64,000 nucleotides of DNA, taken from Leptobrachium leishanense. Lineage: Eukaryota > Chordata > Amphibia > Anura > Megophryidae. The stretch is from the NCBI GenBank assembly GCA_009667805.1, contig CM019067.1, positions 65,704,637 to 65,768,636 of the forward strand. The letters are read 5' to 3'. A program made the position numbers and the translations under genes. The notes beneath the pieces are model-generated. The model was given only the letters and a program-made list of their open reading frames with translations. It did no database searches and was not told where the DNA came from. Below, piece after piece: positions 21,801 to 33,800 of the stretch; positions within the stretch are counted from its first letter, which is position 1; every line of letters begins with the position of its first letter.

Positions 21801-24800
21801 CTTTGTAAAGAAATACGTTATTCAGTATGGCCATTAACTGAATTTTGAGGCATGTTTATTATTTAATTCCTGTCATTTCCCCCTTTCTCACTGCCTTTCT
21901 AAATTCTTTGATATTTATTTATTCTCCCTGTGATTTAATCCACATCATCCTCAATATGACATTTCTGAAATTAGAGGAATCCGTATTATTTATTTATTTA
22001 TTTTTCTATTTAATTTTTTTAATGATGGGGTGTCTCTTTGAGCATCAGCAGAGAAGAGCCAACAGGTGTGGCAGGTGTCTGTCGAAGCTATCCGATCTGC
22101 TCTGCTACTGCTGTGATGGATGTTCCGTCATTTAAAAAATCCTGATTCCATCTCAGATTTTACTTTTCAAAGTAAAGGAAAAAATAAACTCGATTCATTC
22201 ATGGAAAATTGAGGAAATCGCTCTAACCCCACTCTAGATTGCCCACATACCCATAAGCGACAATGAGATCTGCTGTTATTTTATTCATCATCGAATTTGT
22301 GATCCCTACAGAGCACTATGCTACATTGACTATGAAAATAAGGAATATATTCTTCCCTTTTCTTCTAGCAAATAATAAAATACACCTGATTTTGCTGAGC
22401 ACAGATGCTACATAGACTGGACATTTTTATCAAAGTAGGGAGTTTTAGAGAGGTTCTTCTTTCTTCCTGAATTTTTTTTTATTTGTTCTTATTCATATAA
22501 TGTAGTAGAATATATGGATGGATACTTGGAATACCATGGAGTGTTTCTTTGAACCAGCTGTATGGACTGGAAACACAGAAAGAAATCTAGGTTGAGCACC
22601 CCTTATCTGGATTGCTTGGGATCTTGAATATTCCTGATTTCGGACACTTCTAGATGTCAGAATCTGAGAGAATGTGATGTTCAAGAGGAAGGAAATCCTA
22701 GTGGTTGGAGCTGTAATCACCTCCGTGCTGCAATCTTGCTCCTCGGACATGGTGCCCTGGGTCAGCGACTCAGCGTGTCTCTGGGCAGCGTGTTCCAACG
22801 GTGAATTGCAGTGCTTGGAAGCCTTGTTCTTGAGCAGCAGCATCCATCCGGTGCACCCCTGGTCTGGAGTTGGTAAAGCTCCAAAAACTCCAGTGTTCGG
22901 GTTTTCTTATGGATTTTGGAATTCTGTATAAGGGGTGCTCTATCTGTACATGCAAGCTGAAGGTGTGTGTGAATGCAAATGTGTGTGTGTGTTAAGGTGT
23001 GCGTGTTTGTTAAGGTGCGCAAAGGTGTGTGTGTGTGTGTGTGTTTGTTAAGGTTTGTGTGTTAAGGTGCGCAAAGGTGTGTGTGTTTAAGGTGCGCAAA
23101 GGTGTGTGCGCACAAAGGTGTGTGTTAAGGTGCGTGAAGGTGTGTGTGTGTGTGTGTTAAGGTGTGCGTAGATGTGTTTGTGTTAAGGCGTGCAAAGGTG
23201 TGTATTATTTACTTTTAACAGGCTGTTAAATTCTGTTGCAAAAGACACAGGAAATAAAGACGGCTCTGTTCAGCTATATACATTCAAGAGGGGACAGAAC
23301 CCCAGAACTTACCTTCACACACAAGTCATTTTTGGTTGTAATTGAAATTCTGTGTGGGCTGCCTCTCTCTGCTGCTGTATATTTTATTTATGCATGCACT
23401 GTAATATTGCAGTATATTACATTTATGTATATGTCACATTTACCTCTCCTGCATTCTTTATATTGAGTCCTATATTCCTCATCCTGGGCATTACTTCCAT
23501 GCTGGCACAGGCCACGACCTCGGATCTAAATTATGTTTATACAATGTTTAATGCATGAATTTGCTGCCGAGTGTAATAATATGTGCATTCCTCATGGATT
23601 TGGAGATGTGCGGCTTTATGGTTTGGCTTCTTTCAGTATGTGGCATAAACTATTGTCTCTGGCTTTGTTTTAACAAATATGTAATTCTATTTCTATTTGA
23701 CACAGATCAAGCAAATTCAAGAAGCCGAGCGCAAAGCATCTGCTTCTCAAAGAGAAGTCGACTTGCTCCGGGTCTCTGTCCGCCAGCAGAAGGGCAAAGT
23801 TCAGCAGCTCCATGAACTACTCACTGCCAGAGAGGAAGCCTACAGGTACGGCCATCACCGTGTGTGCGTTCTTTTCTGTCTGCAGCAGCATTGATTTTAT
23901 ATAATAAAAGAAAAAAACAAATGACACCGAGAGCTGATATAATGAACAATGTGTAGTTTTCAAGGATTTTTGCCCCTGGCAGCTTGGCTTTCTCACGGAG
24001 AGAAACCTATTCTTAAAGCGTCTTGTGATCTGCCGTAACCTTCACAAACCACGTTAAATAGACTGCACGTTTCCTGCAGTTGTTAAGGTGATTTATCTCA
24101 CAGAAAACACAAAGGGCGGTGACAGCAATGTTTCAGGTCCTTTAGGCCAATGTTCAAATCAGCCACTTTAAATATAGCCCGTCGTGAATGCTCACAGCTT
24201 CATTTTTCACAAAATCAATTTTGACGTTGGCAAGAAAAAATGATGACAAAATGCGAGGAGAAAAATGGACTTTCTGTCAAATATGATCTCGCCGCCGAGT
24301 GGAATCATTTTATTTTAATTGCTTTGTTTAACCTCTGCAGACTCGACGACCCTGTCAACCTCATGAAGTACATTAGGGGGACTCGTAGGTCACATAGCTT
24401 TTTGTTTATTATTGATTTTCATGCAGCAGTCTCATGCGATTGTAACATGCCTGCCTTTTTTTTTTTTCTGAAGTGGCTTTATTGGGTATATTTGATGCTC
24501 AGAAAATAAAGCCTGAGCTGCAGGTAAAATGGTGTTTTAATCTTCAAACCTATATCAACTTTTATTTTTTTTTTAAACGCCTCTACATATTGCAGTGAAC
24601 CCAAGCTTTGTAATGTCTCTATATATTTTAGTAAGACTTGTTTTTGCCCCTTGAGGGCAGGGTCAGACGAGTGTTTTGCAGAGCGGAAGGAACCTCTGTG
24701 AGAGTGGACGTTCCTTCCACTCTGACGCCCGTCTGGCCACCTCGCTGAGCAGTTAGTGCGCTCAGCGCTGCAAGGCTCGATCCTCCTATGGAGAATCACG

Positions 24801-27800
24801 CTTTGCAGCCCCGGTGAACGCGTGTCATAGCACTTTGACGGGGAGGCTTTCAGAACATCTGCAGCACGCCTGCTGTAGCTCGGGCAATTAACTGCGCACT
24901 ACAGCGTGTGGCTGGCCCCGTCGATACGTCACCGCACTGCGTCGGACACCGGGAGGTACGTTAGTACGTGCGCACGCAGTGCGCTCGTCTGACCCCGGCC
25001 TGAAGACTACCACAAGCTTCACAATACACAATGAAGTGTGATCGACGTTCGCTGCAAGTCCTTTGTTCTCCAAAAGTAGAGAACAATTTTGATCCATCCT
25101 TGTAATTCGCAAGGTGTCTTTGGGAAGCTTTCACATCTGGCTGTCACTAAAGCCTTTCTGAACGGTATATGGAAGCATCTAGCCAGCAGAAGACACACAT
25201 AAGTAAATTAACCACATTTATAGTCACCATTTTCGTATTTGAGAATTTATGGATTGGATGTCGTCAGGCCAAGAAGTGAATGAGATATGGCATCCCATCT
25301 TGCTCCCAAAGTTTTGGGAATTTCATGTGTGTTTTGCGAATTCCTGACAGAAGATGTGGTTCCATTTGTTCTTGAAATCATAAATAAAGCTACTCCGAAA
25401 GCCTATTTAAACGTCACCGTTGCACTTGAGAGCCACTGGCTGGTGGATGAGTCCTGAAAGCGTCCAGCGTCCGTGAACTCCTCAATGAAGCTAAGATCAG
25501 TGGTCACTGAACTCTGCATCTGGATGGTGCAAAGCACTAACTGGGCAACATTAATGGTCCCCAGGGATCTCAAACTCTGCCTACAGATGTTTATTGACTA
25601 CAATTCCTTAAATGCAATAATTGGCCAGAGAATTATGGGAGCTGCAGTTCAGAATCATCTGTGGGCCTGCGTTTGAAAACCCTGGCCTAGAATGTCCATT
25701 TAAATGAGAATACACACAGACCTGTATAGGCACTACATAAACTGCCCAGAGACCGTACTTTGCTAGTCTTTTTTCTTTCCGAAGCACGGCGATTCTCCAG
25801 CTGCACATGTTTACTCAAGTCGTGCATCATGAAAATTGGACTTTGTAGCTATATGTAACTAATGCAGGAGATGATTTGATTCACAATCAATGAAATGCAG
25901 ACCTGCAGATGAACCTTCCTGAATAATTCATGACTGTCTCTATGAATACCAAAGTCCCTCTTGCTTCAGAAAGGCTTTTGATCAAATGAATGAAATATGC
26001 AAACACGTTGAACTGTCAGTTTACGTGACAGACAATTGCGCAATTAGTCCTCTTGCTGCAACGATCCCGTAGGTTTTTAAAGATGGCATATGTATGTGCT
26101 TTAATGGGATATTTTTTCCCCCATGAAGTGTCTGTGCACTGTGCAGCAAGTTTATTTAATGACTTGTTTTATTTTTTTTATTTTTTTTTAATGAACAGGA
26201 AAGAGTTGGCATCTAGAGTGGCGTTACACGGTCCCGAATTCCAAGATACGGTGGCTAAGGAGGTCTCCAAGCAAGAACATTGCCATAGTCAACAAATAAA
26301 TGAATTCCAAGAAAAAATAAATGCACTGACACAGCAGTATACAGCTCTGGAAGATGAGTTTCGCGCGGCTCTGATTATTGAAGCCAGAAGATTTAAAGAG
26401 GTACTGGTATTATTATTTATTTATTACCCCTTGAGGAAAGTACTTATTTTCACATATACAGAGTGCACTTAGCAAAGCTGCTGGTCAATTTATAAGTCTA
26501 TAAAACCGCTAAAAAGTGCATTGATAAAGGTAATGTAGCACTGGGCTCTGGGGTATTGTTCATTTCATTGTGGAGTGCGTCGGTTTTTATTTATTTTTAT
26601 ATGCTTCAGATGCAGAGACAGACTAACAGGGTTATTCAGAGAGAGGTGAAAAGCAGGAGAATGACTGGAGAATGGAAAATTCTAGGTCAAAATAGCCAAT
26701 TTGGAAAGTGAGATCAATGGGAGAATTTTTCTGGTTTGGCTATTTTGACCTAGAATTTTCCATTCTCCAGCCATTCTCCTACTTTTCGCCTCTCTCTGAA
26801 TAACCCTGTAAGTAGCCAGCATATCAGACACTGTCCAAGGTCCTGAACGTTTGCATGTGCATATAACATCTGCTCCCTTTGATATTTTTCTGCTGCTATA
26901 AAGCTCCAGTTTGAGCCTGTGAGTGCATCTGGGACCGGTGCTTCACTGACCAGTTGAGACAGGTCTATTCACTAAAGGGTGAAGTCAGTAGAATTGACAG
27001 GAGAGATCAATCTAGACCAAGTGGCCAATTTGGACTGTGAAATATATGGGAGAATTTTTCTGGTTTTGGCTATTTTCACCTAGATTTTTCACTTCTCTAG
27101 CCATTCTCCCGAGTTTCACCTTTAGTGAATAGACATGATACTTTTGACAGGTGCCTGATCAACAGTCAGTCCTGCTCTGTCGATGCTGCGATGGATTCTC
27201 TGCCAATTAAAAACCTAAATTTCTATAGAAGTAAAATCAATTTCAACTTTAAAATCAATTTAATTTGAATGTTAAAGAGAAATCACCCAGTCCCGGTCGC
27301 CCACCAGGTAGGTATGGTGACAGGTGCTATTCAGTTAATTCACAATTCAAACTCTGGTTTTAAAGTGCCAAGGAAAATGCATTGCGCTCTGTTGGGTCTG
27401 TCATTCCCTTAACTTGCTCGCATTTAGATTGATTTCATCCATCACATTAAACACGTATTCCCAAAAATAAAATGTACATTTTAATTTGGGAATGATTGAC
27501 TAAGTTTGTGGTTAGTGACTCTTTGCGTGAGTGGGTAGGAAGAACCTTTTCGTGGTAGTTTTGAATTCTGCCATCTCCACAGAACTTAAAGTACCTGTGA
27601 GAACACTCTATAAAACAAGGATTGCATATTCCACCCAAATTCTGAACAAGTTGGGTTTTATCCCTTGTTTTCTCAACTGGAGCAATAATTAAAAAAATAA
27701 AGAAATCACTGCATTAACAAAACATTAAGTTTAAGGGACAAAAAAATGCAATAATTATTTTATTTTCGTATTGATATGAATATTCTGAAACATTGTAACC

Positions 27801-30800
27801 GCAATGCATTCTGTGGTTTTATGCAGGTAAAAGATGCTTTTGATCACCTGGCAGCAGAATTATCAGAACACAAGGAAGCACTTAACTGCTGTCAGCGGAA
27901 AGAAAAGCAGCTGGCAAGTTTAAATCAAGAGCTGACTACCATGGTGAAGGAACAAAAAGCCAGGATTGCCGAGATCACCAAGGCAAAGCAAGAGACCACC
28001 AACGAATTAAAAGTATGTATTGCTCTGATTAGCTTGCAGGTCCTCCGCATGGTGTGGCTTTTGGAGGATCCTGGCCTGCACGTGATCTTTTTCTTATTGT
28101 GCAGAGATATGTATCCAGGCCATAAATTGGTAGAACACAGACCTTTTCTATTAAAAAAAACACACAAAAGTTACATTCACTCTTAAGTATGTACCTCATG
28201 CGTCAGACCCAGACACAGCCTTCTAGATTGGATACAATGTAGCAGCCAAATATAATGTTGTATGTGAGATATATGTATATATGTGTGTGTGTGTGTGTGT
28301 GTGTTTATCATTGCAGAGGCCATTTACACATCCCAGCAATTAAAAAAACTGCATCCCAGAGCTCATGTGCTACACACCCCACGTGCAGCACAGAACTCTG
28401 GGTAAGGCTCGGGTCAGACGAGCGCACTGATCACGTCCGTGTTGCCGCACATTTGAACGTCCGTTATAGCATATAATTATGACCAATGGAGCCCCACACA
28501 CAAAGTACGTCCGCACGGAACTGCGGCGCATAACGGATGCGGCAAACGGACGTAGATTATGCAAGAATGTAAATCCGCTAGAACGGACGCACAGAGTGCG
28601 CAACGTCCGCATAACGTCCGCATAACTTTGTGTGTGAGTGATGGACCAAAGTCAGACAGACTGCATTTATACGTCCAGCATTTTGACGGACAAGATTTTT
28701 TCATATTAATTTATTTCCCCTTCTACATCAGTCAAAAAAACGTCAGTCACAAAAACGGACTGTGTGGCCACTTTCTTGTCAGTCAGAAAGTACGTCCGTT
28801 GTGTACAGTCCGCACAGAATGAGCTTGTTTGACCCTAGCCTAAGACATGCAAATTACGTCTTTTATTTAAAAAAAAATAAAAAAAAAAATCTTGTGGTCA
28901 TGCCTAGCTCCTGCTGAACAGGGTCCAATAAACCCGAAACAGCGCTGTCCAGGAGTGGCTTTGACCAGTTGCATAAACCTGATCTCTGCAACAAAAAAAG
29001 CCATCTAGTATAGCGTGGCATTGATTGGAGGGTTCTGTGTGAAAACAGACCCAGAATGCAAAAAATTTGAATTTGCAGATGTCATTTGCATGACTTACCC
29101 AGAGTTCTGTGCTACATATGGGGAATGTAGCACATGCGCTCTGCGATGCAGTTCTTTGAATTGCTGTGATGTGTAAATGACCTCTGCAATAATTAACTTT
29201 ATTATTTGCAGTTGGAGGCTTTTAATCTCATTTTTTTGCCCTCCACCACAACTTAAATAAGTGATATATATATATATATATATATATAACAATAATTATA
29301 GGAACAAAAAGTAAAGTACTAGGAGCTTGTGGCCATCTGATGATGGGGTAGTTATTGAAGTACAAATGTCACATAAAGACTACTTTTAATTGGTCTTATT
29401 CTTCTAGTGTCTCTTACCAGTTTATGTATACCTACTGCAGTGTGTTCAATGCCATTTTTGGATCAATCAGGAGGGCCTTGTCTTTTTTAGTTGCTGTCAT
29501 TTCATTTAAATGTATGATCTTTAAAAGGGCACTCCATGCACCATGACCACTTTACCTTATTAAAGTGGTCATGCCTCCCCCCCCCCCCTTTCCTCTTCAG
29601 CCTCAATTAACTGGTTCAGCCGCATTAAGCAGAGGAATTCAGAACACAGCTGTCACTCAGCAGATGGGATTTTGAATATACCGCCTGCCGGGGACGAGTT
29701 CTGGGAATAATAATGTCAGCATGCTCTGTGTGCTGACATCATGCTGTCTCTTAGAGCTTGGGGAGACGACAGCCGCTTGTGTACCTTTTTTGGGGTGAAA
29801 ATTACACCAGATACTCAATTTGTGCAGCTTGCATACATAAGCTACAAAATTGCCCTAAAAAGCTTCAAGGAGCCCTGCACCAACGTAGAAAAGCAAATAT
29901 TTATATAATCCTTGTGCAGATGGTGAAAAAAGGGGCTTAGTTTTGCATAGTGTGTTCCTTTATAAGCTAGTTACAATGGATTTATTTCACTGTTATAGAA
30001 TATGTAACTATATCTCTTTAATATGCTCTATTAACATAATTTCCTCTTTTATAGAGTAAAATTCGAACCCTGGAAATAGTCGCCGATGAAGAAAAGCGCA
30101 AAACTGTCCAAATAGAACTTCTGAAGCAAGAAAAATCAAAACTTATTTCACAGCTCACTGCCCAGGAGTCGTTGATCGATGGCTTAAAGGCAGAAAGGAA
30201 AATCTGGGGGCAGGAGCTAACTCAGCAAGGTAGATCATATTGCCGGAAACACGTGGCTGTTATTTTATTCGTTTGCATGTGGTCAGGAACTCTTCATTAA
30301 TTATTTTTGTTTAATAAATGATCTTAATCATAAACACTTTCTCCCCCCCCCCCCCCAGGGGTTTCACTAGCCCAGGATCGAGGAAGACTTGATGCCAAAA
30401 TCGAGTCTCTTTCAAGTGAAATCGAAACCTTGAAAAAGCAGAATCAGCGTGACAATGACGCTCTGAAAATCAAAGCCAAAGTTGTTGACGACCAAACAGA
30501 AACAATAAGAAAACTGAAAGAAGTGAGTTTGTTTTATTATTATTTACATATGCACTTGAATTTACAATTTTTATTTAAGAAAATCTACTTTACATAAAAC
30601 CCAAACTCTGCTGCCTCTAGACGAGGGGAGGGGTCAGCAACCTTGGCCCTCCCAGGTGTTTTGGATCTACATCTCCCATGATGCTCAGTCGATCATTAGA
30701 TCGGCTGAGCCTTAGAGATGTAGTTCCAAAATATCTGAAGGACCACGGTTATGGATTCCTCTCCTAGTCCATGTTGGAGATTTTCAAAGCGACGTTCCTC

Positions 30801-33800
30801 CCTCCTCTCTGAAGACTCTTGTTAGCTGCTGCTGAACAACCATCCAGGGATTGGGTCCAAAAATTACACTAGAGCATGCTTTGAGATGCTAGTTCCGCAA
30901 ATGCACGGCTATCAAACCGCATCCTGCACTTAGGTGCTGACCAGTCACGAGCACCAGGGAGGCTGGAGCGTGGGATTAAAAGTGAGTGATGCACCCTAGG
31001 CAAAAAACATGGGCAAGTGACTTGAGGACAGGGTATCCAATAAGATTAGTGCTAACTTTAAGTTACATAACGTTGTGTCTTTTTTTTTTTTCTTTTTTCT
31101 TAAAAGACCTGAATAAAACTGCTGGTTAAAAAACTTGACGCAACTGGTATGATTCGAAATAGAAGCGGCTCCTTTTTTTTCAAACTGACGAAGAGACCGG
31201 CTTCTTTTCGGTTTCAAATAAAGACAATTCACGTAGAGAGTCATGAAACTATGATTCCTCAACGGGATAGTGGAGCGTACTCAATAGACTGGTGACTAAA
31301 CAGCTAATTACAATGAAAAGCAGAAATTCCTCAATAACCAAGGAGATATTTTCTCTCCAGTAATGATTAAAATAAACCTTTTATTAATACACAAAAACAA
31401 TTCAACATATTAAAAGGTTCCAGAGGAGCGTCATATGGTATCTGTGCTGCTACTACTGGTGATATGCTGCATTTGTTGGAATTCCTCACGTAGTTCTCCT
31501 TGTTGTGGGACATATTTTTGCTGGCCCTAGGTAGACACACTCGCAATACGCTTTCAGATAACTGTAATACACAGTTTGAAAATAAACATTCCAGCTCTAC
31601 ATGTAGCTAGAATTCCTTTCAAGTCTCCTTGTAGTGGGACCTGATTGCTAGCCCTAGATACACTCAATGCCCTTACAAATGTCCACAGCACCAATTTTCA
31701 TAATCAACATTCCTTTGAATTCATTGAATAACTCAGACCAAAGAAAGAAACTAATTGCACAGAAAGTGGTGGCCTCATCAATTTTTGTCTAAATTTTTAA
31801 ATTTGTTTTGTGTGCCTTGTTCTAAATAAAAGTATTATTATTTAGGCACTCCTTTTGCGTTTTCTGTGCAATTAGTTTCTTTCATCTGGTCTGGGGTTAT
31901 GCCCCTGTGAGTGCTTTACTGCCCTCTTTCGTTTGTTTAGTTTAATAACTCAGACCACCATCCATAAATGCCGCTAACCTGAAACACCAACGTCAAATAT
32001 TCCTTTGATAGCTAAATCAGTGCAACATTGTTGCAGTTGAATCAAGGTGCAGTCACCACAAAACAGGCCAACATGCATTTCATCGCTGATTTCACGGCAA
32101 TTTCATCAGGAGCTCCTCGGCGATGAAACAAGGAGACTTGAAGGGCATTCCAGTGACATATAGAGCTGGAATGCTTATTTTCAAGCTGTGTACTACAGTT
32201 AATTGAAAGCGTATTGCGAGTGTGTCTACCTAGGGCCAGCAAATAGAAGTCCCACAACAAGGAGACCTACGTGAGGAATTCCAACAAATGCAGCATATCA
32301 CCAGAAGTAGCAGCACAGATGCCACCATATGACGCTCCTCTGGAACCTTTTAATATGTCAAATTGTTTTTGTGTTATTAAAGGTTTATTTTACTCCGTAC
32401 TAGAGAGAAAATACCTCCTTGGTCATAGAGGAATTTCTTCTTTTCATTTTCTCTGGATTGTGGGCTTGCTGCTTGGAAGCTGAGTTGGACCCTATAACTT
32501 TATCATATGTATACAATCCCTATAGGATTAGTAAACTCCTAAAATAATAAAAAAACACTTTTATTACATTTTTAATTCTAAACATTAACCCCCACAGTCC
32601 GGGGTTATGCTTACCTCAGGGGTTAAGCCTAGGTTTAGGATTGGTACTAGGGTTTGAGGTAGTTTTAAGAAATCAAAATTCCATAAATTATATTCATTTT
32701 TCTGTTTATGCTGCTTAAGGTTGAATCGTTTTTGCCCCTTCCTTATTTTATTAATATTTGGCAGCCCTGCGTACTACATAAATGGTTTTAATAAACGGGA
32801 AAACTGGCTAGCCCAGTGCCACTTGACATGTAAATTTTTTTAACAATGGTCGAGTACTCTTTATCCAGAATGCTTGGGACCTTGAGCATTGCGGATTTTG
32901 GATATTTCTGGATTTCAGTATTTCGATGTCTTTGAGTAAGGTGTGTTTGTGTGTCTCTCTGTCTGTCTATTTCAATATTAACATAAGTTGGACAGACTTT
33001 CCGCAAAATCCTAAATTATTTATTGGAAAGCTTCACATGACATTAAATCAAAGTATCGATACTCCGTATCTGTGAGTACCTGAAGAAAAAAAAAATGTCA
33101 GTACTCTGTCTTAAAAAAATGGCATCGGTGCATCCCTACTTTAAATCATTGTTGCTGTAAGCACATACTCCAGCGTATTTGCAGCTCTTTTTTTATTTGT
33201 GGTTTTATCATGACCTTGTACATCTCGTATGCTGCTAGGGACTACAGGAGAGAGATGAAAGAATCCGCAAGCTGCGTGAAGAAAATCTCCGGCTTGAGAA
33301 AGCATTAGAAGAACACGGCCACGAAAAGACGGCTCAACTGGAGGAGCTAAAAGCGAAGCTGCACCGACAGATCGAGAGAAAAGAAGAAGCCAAGCTCCTC
33401 CTGGAAGAGCGAGAGGCTGAACTGGAAGATATGAAGAAGGCTTACAGGTGATTAACCAGCCTCTAGAGCGGAGGTCTTAGCTAATGTAGCTGGCGCTGTT
33501 TGAAGTTGAATCTCAGATCATTTGAAGCATTTGTTCATTCTGTTCATAGCGCAATGAATACGAAGTGGCAGGATAAAGCGGAATTATTGAACCAGCTTGA
33601 AATGCAAGTCAGGCAGATGAAAGCGAATTTTGATGCCAAGGAAAAGAAGTTAATAGAAGAGCGAAACAAAAGCCTCCAAACTCAGAAGTAAGTAGAATGC
33701 CGTTTGCGTTTGGGGATATTTTAATTATCTGTATTTCTGCTTTCCAATTGAAACACTGAACTCAGAGTATTTATGCGCTTTACAGGCCACTTTTAACAAT

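Larger units (their letters stand above)
28306..29290. repeat. Interspersed repeat R, inverted pair, split by MITE H6
   Basis: Left arm 28311-28405 + 28841-28910 and right arm about 28950-29230 are inverted copies; the ends lie at (TG)n and at (TA)n (29266-29290). The core at 28911-28949 has a hammerhead-like motif. Same family as 18728-19230. The paired layout suggests a Penelope-like retroelement, but no RT is present here. Confidence 0.6.
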
